Source of the DNA: Rhodohalobacter barkolensis
GTDB lineage: Bacteria > Bacteroidota > Rhodothermia > Balneolales > Balneolaceae
Reading direction: 5' to 3'
Length of the DNA: 64,000 nucleotides
Assembly: GCF_002834295.1 (NCBI RefSeq)
Contig: NZ_PISP01000006.1
Span: 248,001 to 312,000 of the forward strand
Part shown: piece after piece, positions 43,917 to 52,785 of the stretch
How the letters are laid out: each line of letters opens with the position of its first letter
How positions within the stretch are numbered: position 1 is the first letter of the stretch
Translations under genes and position numbers: made by a program
Notes under the pieces: model-generated
What the model saw: the letters and a program-made list of their open reading frames with translations, nothing else
What the model was told of the DNA's origin: nothing
Databases searched by the model: none

Positions 43917-44768
43917 CTACCCCTTCAATTCAACCAGTTGGAGCAACTGGCGTAAATCTTTCACTTTTCTTTGCTGACCGGTTTTGCTGTAGGAGTGTAT
44001 CAGGTTACGAATACATCGTGCCAGGATCTCAATCTCGTCTGCTTTTTTCAAGTGATCGGGTCGGGGTTCCACACCATTTTTTTTCAGAAAGTAGTAGCAC
44101 TGATCATAGCTCACAATTGATCCCCCATCAAACGGATCTATTATAACTCCTTCACTTGGGCTCTCAAAAAGAATCAGAAAATGAATAGGCATATTCACCC
44201 CATAGAATGGGAGATTTAGTCGCCGGGCCAGAAAAATCACAATGAGCCCCAGCATAATAGGTACTCCTTTTCGCCTGTCAATCACGCGATCCATCAAAGA
44301 ATTTTCAGGATGATGGTAGTTGGCTGCGTCCCCTCTAAACCTGAGCTCACGAAAAACATACTGCAACATAATGTGCATTTTTTCACGGAGAGAAGGAGTG
44401 TAGGCAATATCAGAACTGATCTGCTGTGCTAGCTTATCCAGCTTCCTCGAATAATTTTCGGCTCGCAAGGTGGGTGTGCCAAATTTTGACAACTTTAGAA
44501 CAGCTTTCTCCAATTGACGGCTGTTATGAATTCCCTCATCCATCAGATCTGCAAACTCTTCGAGAAGTGAGCCGATCGTGATGTTGTAGATAATGTTGTT
44601 AATAATCTCCTTTTCCGATTCACCGACCGTTTCGCTTTTATGCTGATCCAATAATGGAACTGCATCTTCACCCAATTCTCTCAGCCGACTGTGTACACCG
44701 GATTGTACTTCGGGATCAGGATCATCCAGTAGAAAAATCAATGATTCTATTTCGGACTTTGTTGCCAT
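43917..44768 (-). CDS. SirB1/transglutaminase-like (Transglut_core2) protein
   Basis: A 283-residue protein. The region from about residue 95 (SRKLDKLAQQI, HIMLQYVFRELRFRGDAANYHHPENSLMDRVIDRRKGVPIMLG) is the SirB1/Transglut_core2 signature, and HFLILFESPSEGVIIDPFDGG matches its second half, with TPR-like helices at the end. The family is a transglutaminase-like fold of unclear activity; in proteobacteria it lies beside prmC/sirC. Here the neighbours give no clue. The N-terminus holds a HEAT-like helical region (RLRELGEDAVPLLDQ). Confidence 0.78.
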   Translation of the reverse strand: MATKSEIESLIFLLDDPDPEVQSGVHSRLRELGEDAVPLLDQHKSETVGESEKEIINNIIYNITIGSLLEEFADLMDEGIHNSRQLEKAVLKLSKFGTPTLRAENYSRKLDKLAQQISSDIAYTPSLREKMHIMLQYVFRELRFRGDAANYHHPENSLMDRVIDRRKGVPIMLGLIVIFLARRLNLPFYGVNMPIHFLILFESPSEGVIIDPFDGGSIVSYDQCYYFLKKNGVEPRPDHLKKADEIEILARCIRNLIHSYSKTGQQRKVKDLRQLLQLVELKG

Positions 44769-44943
44769 ATAAAACTTCAGTTATTGCCTAAAAACACTCA
44801 TTACAACGGATAAAACCGCCTTATGATTCATCAAAAGATACAGTTCTTTCCACTCAATGGTTAGTACATCAAAATTAAATTGAGACAGACCGATCTCTCT
44901 TCGATTTTTTATATCTTACAAGCTTCAAATTTGGACTTAAATT

Positions 44944-46179
44944 ATGATCATGAATGTAGGTATTCCTTCGGAAATTCATCCGCTCAAAAAAGTAATTGTT
45001 CACACGCCGGGCCACGAAGTCTCACTGGTTAATCCGGTCATTAAAGACGAACTCCTTTTTGATGATATCATCTTTGAAAATGACGCCAGGCAGGAGCATC
45101 TGGATATGCTCAAAATCTTCAAGGCGGCAATGCCGGAAGACGGTGAAGTGATTGAAATTCTGGACCTGGCATTGAAATGTTTCCGGGAAGAATCCGTTCG
45201 CGAAGAGTTTATCGAACTAATGATTAAGGAGCTGCCGTACGAGAATATTCATACCATTCAATCCGATCTGAAAGAACTTCCCGCCGAAAAACTGCTTCAG
45301 TTTGTTGTAGAGGGCTCCATTCCTCCTAAACGCGCATTCAATCTGAATCCGGCTCCGAACCTTTTATTCACGCGTGATTTATCAGCAGTGGTGGGGGATC
45401 ATATCATTTTGTCTCGCGCTGCAAAAAAAGCACGCGCCCGTGAGTTCCTTCTGATGAATATGATTGTAAAGCATCATCCGCTTTTTAGCGAAGTAAAGAA
45501 CAACACCATCAACATAACCGGCAATCAATCTATTGAAGGTGGAGATGTGCTTGTTGCTACAGATAAAGTTGTTCTGATTGGAATGAGTGAGCGAACATCC
45601 TTCAGCGGCCTGATGAACGTTGCTGAGAAACTGATCGAAACCGGTGTGGAGCATGTACTGGCCGTTGATATTCCAAAACAGCGTTCATCCATGCATTTGG
45701 ATACGATCTTTACCTTTGCCGATAAAAATGAATGTATTGTGTTTCCACCCGCAATTGAAGAGCAAAAAGATAATGTTGTAGACCTCTACGCTTCGGGTGA
45801 TCACGTACAAACCCGCAGGTGCAAATCCCTGAAGGATGCTCTTGAAGAGGTAACCGAACAGGATTTTAACTTTATCAAATGCGGTGGAGAAGAGCAGATC
45901 AATCAGTACCGCGAGCAGTGGACAGACGGTGCAAATGTTTTTGCGCTGGCTCCCGGCGTAATTGTAGGATATGGACGAAATACAAAAACCTTTGAAATGA
46001 TGGCTGAACACGGCTATAAGCAGATGGATCAGTACGATTTTATTGAGGAGTTCACCGACAAATCTTTCGACTATAAAAACGAGGGTAAAATCGCGATTAG
46101 CTTCCAGGGCCATGAATTGTGCCGCGGACGAGGTGGAGCACGGTGTATGACAATGCCTGTTCTTCGTTCTCAACTTTAA
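44944..46179 (+). CDS. arcA: Arginine deiminase
   Basis: A 411-residue enzyme converting arginine to citrulline and ammonia. The catalytic motifs are present: FTRDLSAVVGDHIILSRAAKKARARE, SIEGGDVLVATDKVVLIGMSERTS, MHLDTIFTFAD with the catalytic His/Asp region, and the Cys-containing CRGRGGARCMTMPVLR. No carbamate kinase or ornithine transcarbamylase is adjacent, so the classical ADI operon is not complete here; the citrulline may be used otherwise. Two Met codons lie in the first three positions, so the exact start (44944 or 44950) is uncertain. Confidence 0.92.
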   Translation: MIMNVGIPSEIHPLKKVIVHTPGHEVSLVNPVIKDELLFDDIIFENDARQEHLDMLKIFKAAMPEDGEVIEILDLALKCFREESVREEFIELMIKELPYENIHTIQSDLKELPAEKLLQFVVEGSIPPKRAFNLNPAPNLLFTRDLSAVVGDHIILSRAAKKARAREFLLMNMIVKHHPLFSEVKNNTINITGNQSIEGGDVLVATDKVVLIGMSERTSFSGLMNVAEKLIETGVEHVLAVDIPKQRSSMHLDTIFTFADKNECIVFPPAIEEQKDNVVDLYASGDHVQTRRCKSLKDALEEVTEQDFNFIKCGGEEQINQYREQWTDGANVFALAPGVIVGYGRNTKTFEMMAEHGYKQMDQYDFIEEFTDKSFDYKNEGKIAISFQGHELCRGRGGARCMTMPVLRSQL

Positions 46180-46215
46180 TTGCTATAGAATCAAAATCAC
46201 TTAACAGGCTATAAT

Positions 46216-47421
46216 TTGTCATTTCCCCAATACAACATTCCTCAGGAAGAGAATTCAGACATCAAACCGGTAAAGAAGAATAACCCTTCGGCATGGACAA
46301 TGACCAAGCACTTCCTTCTTTTCGTGGCGACTTTCATATGCGTTACGTTTGTGGGTATTTTTTGGGTTGGTCATACGGCAAATGTTGAATCCTATTGGGA
46401 GATGTGGCCGCAGGGAGCCATTTTTGCAGCACTGCTTCTGGCTTTTTTAGGCACCCATGAGTTTGGGCACTACTTTGCTGCCGTATACCACAACGTAAAA
46501 GTAACCTTGCCATACTTTATACCTATTCCTCTCGGTATCGGTACGATGGGAGCTGTCATCAAAATTGAAGAGAAGATCCGCGATACCAAAAAACTCTTTG
46601 ATATCGGGATTTCCGGGCCCGTTGCCGGTTTTGTGGTTTCATTGGTTATTTTGATCTACGGATTTTCCACGCTTCCTGATCCTTCCTTCGTTGAAAACTT
46701 TGCCGGACATGAAGAAGTCATTTCACATGTTCAGGAAACCGGAAATTTCCCGGATGAAGCGCCTGAGCCTCAATCGGAAGAAGCCGCCACAATTCTAATT
46801 GGTGATACTATTCTCTTCTCTTTTCTGGCATCATTCTTTGATAATGTTCCTCCCATGTACGAGATGTATCACTACCCATTCCTTTTTGCAGGATGGCTTG
46901 GTCTCTTTTTTACCGCTTTAAATCTGACTCCTGTAGGGCAGCTCGATGGAGGACATATACTCTACTCGTTAATCGGGTATAAAAAACATCAACGAGTTGC
47001 ACGTATCAGTTTTGGTTTTATCACTGCATTGGGAGGAATCGAGGCAATCCCATTCCTCTTCTTATCCATCGAGGAGTGGTTTCCCGGCTATGGGTATACT
47101 TCGCTAATTATTTGGGCACTTGCTCTGCTATTTCTAGTGCGAAAAGGCTTCTACGGAGAACATAAGTGGATTGCCCCTGTTTGGGCATTATCGCTCATAG
47201 TTTCTATCGCTTATCTCTATTTTTGGGTAGGAAGTTTTGCTCAATCCGGGTCATTAATATGGGTGGTATGGAGTTTCTTTCTCGTTTATTTTGTTAAAAT
47301 TGAACATCCGCCGGTAATCTATGAACAGACTCTTTCTCCGGGCAGAAGACGCCTTGGATGGATCAGCATGGTTATTTTCCTGCTTTGTATCAGCCCAACG
47401 CCAATTTATTTTGTCAACTAA
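46216..47421 (+). CDS. Site-2 protease family protein (M50)
   Basis: A 401-residue integral membrane metalloprotease with seven or so TMs. The zinc motif THEFGHYFAA lies near residue 90 and the second metal/catalytic motif LTPVGQLDGGHILYSLIG near residue 245, the S2P arrangement. It likely cleaves anti-sigma factors or signal-peptide remnants within the membrane. The start is TTG 46216; no earlier ATG in frame is available after a stop. It follows arginine deiminase at 36 bases. Confidence 0.85.
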   Translation: MSFPQYNIPQEENSDIKPVKKNNPSAWTMTKHFLLFVATFICVTFVGIFWVGHTANVESYWEMWPQGAIFAALLLAFLGTHEFGHYFAAVYHNVKVTLPYFIPIPLGIGTMGAVIKIEEKIRDTKKLFDIGISGPVAGFVVSLVILIYGFSTLPDPSFVENFAGHEEVISHVQETGNFPDEAPEPQSEEAATILIGDTILFSFLASFFDNVPPMYEMYHYPFLFAGWLGLFFTALNLTPVGQLDGGHILYSLIGYKKHQRVARISFGFITALGGIEAIPFLFLSIEEWFPGYGYTSLIIWALALLFLVRKGFYGEHKWIAPVWALSLIVSIAYLYFWVGSFAQSGSLIWVVWSFFLVYFVKIEHPPVIYEQTLSPGRRRLGWISMVIFLLCISPTPIYFVN

Positions 47422-47437
47422 AGAACCAAAAAACACA

Positions 47438-47872
47438 ATGCTAAAAAAATTAATCCCCCTTTTACTCCTGGTAACTCTTATCTCTTGCAGTAATGAGGAT
47501 ACCGATGTTGAAATTGATCCCAACTTAAGCCTTTCTGATCAGATTGATCAGTTGATTGATCAAAACAGGTATGAAACAGCACTCGATCTTCTGGAAGATG
47601 AAGATCCTCAAAACCCGGATACCCGATTTTTACTGGAAAAGACTCATCTGAATTATGGTCTTCACAGCATGAATACGTTCGATCAAACAGAAATGAGAAC
47701 ACGTATGAATAATGCTTTGATCCAGTTCACAGAGGTGCTCAAATTAAACCCTGATAACCAAATGGCGCGCGATCAGATTATTCAGATAATGGATATCTAT
47801 TCAACGATACCCGATCGTCAGCCTGAACCTGAAGTACTCGAGGCTCTTCGGGAAGTCGGATTCGACTACTGA
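47438..47872 (+). CDS. TPR-like lipoprotein
   Basis: About 144 residues from ATG 47438, where the lipoprotein signal MLKKLIPLLLLVTLISCSNE begins; a longer upstream frame exists but lacks a signal. The mature part is helical with TPR-like units (QLIDQNRYETALDLLEDED, IQFTEVLKLNPDNQMARDQIIQIMD). It follows the site-2 protease by 16 bases and could share its operon. No function is evident. Confidence 0.7.
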   Translation: MLKKLIPLLLLVTLISCSNEDTDVEIDPNLSLSDQIDQLIDQNRYETALDLLEDEDPQNPDTRFLLEKTHLNYGLHSMNTFDQTEMRTRMNNALIQFTEVLKLNPDNQMARDQIIQIMDIYSTIPDRQPEPEVLEALREVGFDY

Positions 47873-47959
47873 TTTAGTGTATAATCTTTGGTATCAAATG
47901 CATTAGCTGATACCTTTAGAATTGAAGCGTCGTTTTAATATTTAAAACAACAGAGAACT

Positions 47960-48445
47960 TTGGCTAAAAAAGAATCCAAAAAAAGCGCTCCTCCCAAAAT
48001 TGAGAATCGTAAGGCTCGTCACGACTATCACGTAGATGAAACGTACGAAGCGGGAATCGTATTGAAGGGTACTGAAGTGAAGTCTATACGTGAAGGTAAA
48101 GCGAGCCTGAATGAAGCATTTGCTTATTTTAAGAATGGGGAGATTTGGCTAAAAAACATGTATATCAAGCCGTACAAGTTCGGTTCTTACAGCAATCATG
48201 ATGAACGCCGGGAGAGAAAGCTTCTTTTAAAAAAGCGTGAGATTCGTGAAATCGATAAGAGTATGCACCAGAAGGGATTTACCCTGGTTCCTCTTAAACT
48301 CTATTTCAAAGGGGGCTACGCCAAAGTACTGATGGGTCTGGCTCGCGGTAAAAAACAGTATGACAAGCGGGAAGACATCAAACAGAAAGATGTGCGCCGT
48401 GAACTGGATCGCAAAATCAAAGGCTCCTACAAAGTGAACCTTTAA
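47960..48445 (+). CDS. smpB: SsrA-binding protein SmpB
   Basis: A 161-residue protein that binds tmRNA and helps rescue stalled ribosomes. Signatures: NRKARHDYHVDETYEAGIVLKGTEVKSIREGKASLNEAF, LLLKKREIREI and GYAKVLMGLARGKKQYDKREDIKQKD with the C-terminal basic tail. Starts at TTG 47960. No tmRNA gene is seen in the window. A strong bidirectional terminator follows. Confidence 0.95.
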   Translation: MAKKESKKSAPPKIENRKARHDYHVDETYEAGIVLKGTEVKSIREGKASLNEAFAYFKNGEIWLKNMYIKPYKFGSYSNHDERRERKLLLKKREIREIDKSMHQKGFTLVPLKLYFKGGYAKVLMGLARGKKQYDKREDIKQKDVRRELDRKIKGSYKVNL

Positions 48446-48463
48446 ACGATCTCCTGAAATTAT

Positions 48464-48502
48464 ACAAAAAAAGGGTGTTGCTCATCACAACACCCTTTTT
48501 TA
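48464..48502. terminator. Bidirectional terminator after smpB
   Basis: AAAAAAAGGGTGTTG and CAACACCCTTTTTT form an 8-bp stem with A- and T-runs on either side. It serves both the rightward smpB and the leftward DUF4168 gene. Confidence 0.9.
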
Positions 48503-48524
48503 TATCAATCGAATTTAAATTCGC

Positions 48525-49040
48525 TTATTCTTCTTCGTCTTCAAGAAGAGCTTCAACTCTGCTTCTGAGTTCCTGATCCTGCTGAGCAGCCATTACGATA
48601 TTTTGATATCGCTCGACAGATATACCGTTACTTTCGATTTTTTCCATCATCTTCTCGTCTGCTTCAGACTGAATTTCCATCAGTGCCGGTTGCAGGGTTT
48701 GAAGTTTTTCCATCTCTTCGTCAGTAACATCTACCTGATCAGCCGCTTGTGGATTTTGCATGGCCATCATCATTTGCTGAAATCGTTCAAAGGTTATGTC
48801 TTCTTTTTCAACAGCTTCAGCCATTTTTTCCTGAGCTTCAACCTGAATAGGGCCCAGTTCGTTGATCGCATTGGCAACTTGCTCTATTTCTTCATCACTT
48901 ACATCATCAGATGAAGGCAGGTCCGGCATCTCTTGTTGTTGCTGTGGCGGTGGCGTTTGTTGTTGCACTTGGGCAAACAGTGAACCTGCTCCAAAGAGGA
49001 TAGCTATCAGTGCGATATTTATGCTTTTAAAAAACTTCAT
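48525..49040 (-). CDS. DUF4168 domain secreted protein
   Basis: A 171-residue protein with a signal peptide (IALIAILFGAGSLFAQ) and a Gln/Pro-rich linker (about 26-38). Two related helical repeats follow (ISDEEIEQVANAINELGPIQVEAQEKM and VTDEEMEKLQTLQPALMEIQSEADEKM, each ending with a QRYQxIxxAxQ-like helix), the DUF4168 pattern. The function is unknown; it is likely periplasmic. It precedes the rnpB terminator, in the same leftward direction. Confidence 0.75.
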   Translation of the reverse strand: MKFFKSINIALIAILFGAGSLFAQVQQQTPPPQQQQEMPDLPSSDDVSDEEIEQVANAINELGPIQVEAQEKMAEAVEKEDITFERFQQMMMAMQNPQAADQVDVTDEEMEKLQTLQPALMEIQSEADEKMMEKIESNGISVERYQNIVMAAQQDQELRSRVEALLEDEEE

Positions 49041-49150
49041 GTAGTCTGTCTATTATTTAGTATTGATTATTCTAGGTCTATAACCTAAAATATTGGTTTT
49101 TATTATCCATTAACTTCTCTGTCAAAATCTTCTTTTTTTTCTCCAATAAC

Positions 49151-49185
49151 AAAAAAGGCTACCAGATATAACCCTAATAGCCTTT
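49151..49185 (-). terminator. Terminator of rnpB
   Basis: AAAGGCTA at 49154-49161 pairs with TAGCCTTT at 49178-49185 and, on the minus strand, is followed by a T-run. It lies just downstream of the RNase P RNA. Confidence 0.85.
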
Positions 49186-49196
49186 AAAATTCGTAA

Positions 49197-49561
49197 AGAT
49201 TTCCTGTAAGCCGAATTCTGTGTCCCGATAAATCGGGATGACAATCATTTGTCTAGGCTCCGGATCGCTCCGAAGCTCAAGCGTTCTACCCGGCTGTATA
49301 GCGACGAGAGGCGCACAGCCTGCGTGAACTTGCACCCCGTGAGGTTTACCCTGCCCCCCGACGTCACCGTGGGGGCGGTGAGCTCTTACCTCACCTTTTC
49401 ACCATCACCCGTCCGGCTAAACCGGAAAGGCTGTCTGTTTTCTGTGGCACTTTCTGTCCTCTTTAAAAAAGAGACCTTCCTGTTAGGAAGCACGGTTCTC
49501 GTTGGTGTTCGGACTTTCCTCTTCCCGACACGTCGGGAAGCGATTGCCCGGAAATCTTCAC
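49197..49561 (-). ncRNA. rnpB: RNase P RNA (bacterial type A)
   Basis: On the minus strand the 5' end GATTTCC pairs with GGAAATC at the 3' end. It contains GAGGAAAGTCCG, GCCACAGAAA, GGTGAGGTAAGAGCTCACC, GGGTAAACC, CTAGA.AAATGATTGTC and ends ACAGAATTCGGCTTACAG, the diagnostic conserved blocks of type A RNase P RNA. It processes the 5' ends of tRNA precursors with the protein RnpA. Length about 365 bases, normal for the class. Terminator at 49151-49185. Confidence 0.96.
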
Positions 49562-49640
49562 TTTAAATCGATGCAGTGATAACGTTTAGAGTTGCTTTAA
49601 ACGTATAAATGTCAAAAGAAGTAAATAAAGAGAGAGTATT

Positions 49641-50375
49641 TTAAACTTTGAGCTGTTTCTTGGCTTCTTCAAAGAAAGAAGGATCCACAACAATTCGCCC
49701 GCTGTTTTCGTCAATAATGATTTTATTCTTTCTTCGAACTTCTACCTGTGTCTGAGGCGGCAGAGCCATTCCGTGTGCGGCTCCCCTGTCCATTGCAACA
49801 ACAGCCATTCCGTTGGCAAGTCCATCTCTTAAACGGTTGTAGCTCCTCACATAGCGACTGTCAAGCTCTTCTTCGAGCTCATCGCGTTTTTCAAGAAGCT
49901 TCTCTTCTTCCTCTTTTGTGCTTGCTACGACCTTGTCCAGATTTTTCTTTTTATCTGCATGGAGCTCTTCAGTCTCTTTCAGCTTCTCTTTGTTCACTTC
50001 GAGCTCACCTTCAACCTCTTCCTGTCTCTTTGCGATCTCTTCCAACCTTGATTCAGCATTTTCAACAAATGTTTTCTGTGCTTCAATCTCTTTGGTTAAA
50101 GCATCATACTCGCGATTGTTTCGAACGGATAACTGCTGTTCTTCATATTTTTTAGTTTTATCCAAAGACTCTTCGATGCCCACTTCCAGTTTTTTCTTTT
50201 CAGATTTTAAACTGTCGGCTTCCTCTTCAAGCTGGTTGATACGAGCATTATATCGGTTAATATTCGTTTCAATATCAAGAATTTCTTCAGGCAGATCGCC
50301 GCGAAGTTGTCTGATCTCGTCGATTCGACTGTCGATGTACTGTAAATTGGCTAATTGTTGAAGTACCTCTTGCAT
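49641..50375 (-). CDS. CdsZ-like coiled-coil protein lacking zinc cysteines
   Basis: A 244-residue protein, mostly coiled coil (about 1-180), followed by YVRSYNRLRDGLANGMAVVAMDRGAAHGMALPPQTQVEVRRKNKIIIDENSGRIVVD. This matches the zf-RING_7/CdsZ (CT398) layout, but the four zinc-binding Cys normally found around LPPQ and before GRI are replaced: DRGAAHGM in place of RGxCxGC, and DENSGR in place of CPxCGR. It is next to the NIF3 gene, as in related genomes. The function of the family is not settled (RNA-polymerase or secretion links proposed for chlamydial members). Confidence 0.75.
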   Translation of the reverse strand: MQEVLQQLANLQYIDSRIDEIRQLRGDLPEEILDIETNINRYNARINQLEEEADSLKSEKKKLEVGIEESLDKTKKYEEQQLSVRNNREYDALTKEIEAQKTFVENAESRLEEIAKRQEEVEGELEVNKEKLKETEELHADKKKNLDKVVASTKEEEEKLLEKRDELEEELDSRYVRSYNRLRDGLANGMAVVAMDRGAAHGMALPPQTQVEVRRKNKIIIDENSGRIVVDPSFFEEAKKQLKV

Positions 50376-50393
50376 GGCTTTATATAGAGAAGT

Positions 50394-51446
50394 TTAGATG
50401 TTTTTATTTTCAAAATCGGTGACGTAGACCTTCATTGGATTGGTTACCGTTTCGGTTGCATCTACGGATAGGTGTTCAAAAGCTTCAGAAAGTTCTTTTC
50501 GGATGGCTTCCACTACAGGAAATTCACTTTCGTAGTGACCGGCATCCACAAGCAGGAAATCCTGCTTTTCAGTAAAGTAGTCGTGATATTTAATATCTGC
50601 GGTAACAAATGCGTCTGCTCCGGCTTTAATCGCTTTTTTCTTGAGAAAAACTCCGGCTCCTCCACAAACTGCTACTTTTTTAATTCGATCTGATTTTCCG
50701 GAAAAGCGGAGGGCTGGCACATCAAGAGCTCTGCAAACCAAGTGAAGAAATTCATCCATCGCAATTCCCTCTTCGGGATAATCTCCCAAAACTCCCATTC
50801 CAAAATTGTTGGAAGGAGTAGTGAGCTCCATCTCCTGAAAACTTCCTTTTTTCAATAAACCTTCTTTTTCCAGAGCGCCTCGCAACTGTGAAACATTCTG
50901 TTGATCAATGGTTGCTTCAAAACAGAATTGCCCTTCTTTGCGATTATCTACACTGAAAAAGTGAGCCTCTTCGGCAGAGAAGTAGTTCAGAAGTTTTAAT
51001 ACAGCTTTTGTGTCGTCTGTACTGGTTACCAGCGAAATTTTTCGACTGATGTTATAACTCTTATCCAGAAACTGGAGATTATCAAGGCCAAGGTTATTGG
51101 CCAATACAAATGAAACTCCATCCAGGGCTGCATCCAGATTCGTGTGTGCAGTCATGAGAGCAATATTATTACGGATCATTTTGTAAATAATCCGTCCCTG
51201 CTCATCTGTAGGGTTGATACTGGAAATTTCTTTAAAAATAAGGGGGTGATGCGAAACTATAAGTTCACATTTTTTATCCAATGCCTCATCAACAATATCC
51301 TCTGTTACATCGAGGCAGACCAAAACTCTGGATACAGAAGCGGTGGGGTCGCCAACTAAAAGTCCTACATTGTCATAACTCATCTTTATGCCGGGAGGTG
51401 CCCACTGATGCATAAAGTCTGTTATATGGCGAACCTGAGTATTCAA
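50394..51446 (-). CDS. NIF3-like dinuclear metal protein
   Basis: A 350-residue NIF3/YbgI family protein. The metal motif SHHPLIFKEIS (about residue 60) and TAHTNLDAALDGVS sit in the first half, and a CutA-like insert domain (about 125-225) separates them from GSDKIRKVAVCGGAG-like RIKKVAVCGGAGVFL, DAFVTADIKYHDYF and VDAGHYESE. The family forms toroidal hexamers with a di-metal site and probably acts as a hydrolase. It precedes the CdsZ-like gene by 18 bases in a leftward operon. Confidence 0.87.
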   Translation of the reverse strand: MNTQVRHITDFMHQWAPPGIKMSYDNVGLLVGDPTASVSRVLVCLDVTEDIVDEALDKKCELIVSHHPLIFKEISSINPTDEQGRIIYKMIRNNIALMTAHTNLDAALDGVSFVLANNLGLDNLQFLDKSYNISRKISLVTSTDDTKAVLKLLNYFSAEEAHFFSVDNRKEGQFCFEATIDQQNVSQLRGALEKEGLLKKGSFQEMELTTPSNNFGMGVLGDYPEEGIAMDEFLHLVCRALDVPALRFSGKSDRIKKVAVCGGAGVFLKKKAIKAGADAFVTADIKYHDYFTEKQDFLLVDAGHYESEFPVVEAIRKELSEAFEHLSVDATETVTNPMKVYVTDFENKNI

Positions 51447-51450
51447 GTCT

Positions 51451-51494
51451 GGGGGCCTCCGGTTGTTTGATGTGCTTTTGTCTCGGCCGGGAGG
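51451..51494. other. Inverted repeat upstream of the NIF3 gene
   Basis: CCTCCGG at 51456-51462 and CCGGGAGG at 51487-51494 can pair with one bulge around a 24-base loop, in the leader of the NIF3 gene. It may be a 5'-UTR structure; no known riboswitch or RNA class is recognised. Confidence 0.25.
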
Positions 51495-51701
51495 TAAGAA
51501 CCCGCTAAACCCTTTATGTAAGATATTTGCTGATGTATCATAATCTTTTTCACAGGCTTGTAAAATACGATTATTTTTAAACCATTAAAAAACTAAATTC
51601 GGGATTTATTTGTGTTTTCAATTACTTTTTGAAATGTTTTCAGGCTTATCTTAATTAACAGTGTAAAGAGGTAAATTGTAGAAAATAAATGGCTGATATT
51701 T

Positions 51702-52400
51702 ATGAGTAGTGATATTATTTCACGATATAATCAGGTTCAGGAAAGAATTGACAAAGCGTGTAAAGATGCCGGCCGGGATCCCGGCGAAGTGATGCTGGTA
51801 GCGGTTAGTAAAACCAAGCCCGATGAAGATGTTCTTAAATTGATAGAACATGGCCACTTCCATTTTGGTGAAAACAGGGCAAAAGCCCTTCAGGACCGTA
51901 TGGAGTCTATCAAAAACCCGGCTGCCGTATGGCATTTTATCGGTAACCTTCAGACCAATAAAATTAAATATATGGTTGAGAGGGTTAACTGGATTCAATC
52001 CATCCATAAAATGAAAGCATTGAAAGAGGTAGAGAAAAGAGCCTCCGAAATTAACCGGGTCATTAATGTTTTAATCCAGGTTAATATCAGCGATGAGGAT
52101 CAGAAAAGCGGCTGTGATCCGGAGAAATTAGAAGGGATACTGAAATATGCTCAGGACTTAAAATACACTAAAGTCAGAGGTTTGATGGGAATGGCTACCT
52201 TTACTGATGATCTGGATGTTGTCCGGCCCGAATTTAAACTTTTGAAAAAACTTCGCGACGAGCATAAACATCTGAGTGAGGGTTCGGTAGACCTGAAACA
52301 CCTGTCGATGGGAATGACCAATGATCTGGAGGTAGCCATTCAGGAAGGTTCCACGATGGTACGGGTTGGCACTGCCATTTTTGGCGAACGCAACTATTAA
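51702..52400 (+). CDS. YggS family pyridoxal phosphate homeostasis protein
   Basis: A 232-residue PLP-binding protein. KTKPDEDVLKLIEHGHFHFGENRAKALQDR with the PLP Lys in AVSKTKP (about residue 36), WHFIGNLQTNKIKY, VNISDEDQKSGC and LSMGMTNDLEVAIQEGSTMVRVGTAIFG are the family signatures. Members balance free pyridoxal phosphate and amino acid pools. Gene context with DivIVA two genes downstream mirrors the yggS-sepF-divIVA cluster of Gram-positives, but sepF is absent here. Confidence 0.92.
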   Translation: MSSDIISRYNQVQERIDKACKDAGRDPGEVMLVAVSKTKPDEDVLKLIEHGHFHFGENRAKALQDRMESIKNPAAVWHFIGNLQTNKIKYMVERVNWIQSIHKMKALKEVEKRASEINRVINVLIQVNISDEDQKSGCDPEKLEGILKYAQDLKYTKVRGLMGMATFTDDLDVVRPEFKLLKKLRDEHKHLSEGSVDLKHLSMGMTNDLEVAIQEGSTMVRVGTAIFGERNY

Positions 52401-52468
52401 AAAATCATTCCGTTATAATGAAAGTCTAAATAGCATATTTACTATTTTAAACGAACCGGTAAATAGAT

Positions 52469-52783
52469 ATGGGAGCTTTTGCATGGGTTTTGATCGCACT
52501 TGCAGTTATTATTGGCGGTTATATTATTGATTATCAGAAGAATAAATTAAAATGGCAGGATAAGTCGTCTCAAACTACGGACGACCTTGAAGAGATTCGC
52601 AGCCTGCTTCATCAAATGAAAAAACGTATTGAAAATCTGGAAGCCATTGCGGCAAATGATCCGGATAGTTTCAAATCAGAGTCGATGGATCCGCTGGATC
52701 GAATTGAAATTAATGAGGAAGAAAACATCAAAAAGGATAACGAAAACAGAGTTTCTAATTTAGCAAAATCAAAAGGTGATTAA
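52469..52783 (+). CDS. Small single-TM protein (PspB-like), first of a pair
   Basis: A 104-residue protein: one N-terminal TM (WVLIALAVIIGGYII), then an amphipathic helix ending in LHQMKKRIENLEAIAAND and an acidic tail. The TM-coiled-coil layout recalls phage-shock PspB/PspC-type envelope proteins, though homology is not shown. It ends three bases before the next gene, which repeats the layout and the RxxNLEAI motif, so the two are probably paralogues working as a pair. Confidence 0.6.
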   Translation: MGAFAWVLIALAVIIGGYIIDYQKNKLKWQDKSSQTTDDLEEIRSLLHQMKKRIENLEAIAANDPDSFKSESMDPLDRIEINEEENIKKDNENRVSNLAKSKGD

Positions 52784-52785
52784 TT

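Noticed and set aside
49249-49566. 105-residue rightward frame
   Set aside because: It is a read-through of the RNase P RNA complement, whose conserved blocks explain the sequence.
51447-51560. 4.5S or tmRNA gene upstream of NIF3
   Set aside because: The inverted repeat here lacks the conserved SRP loop sequence and tmRNA ends, so only a generic hairpin is reported.
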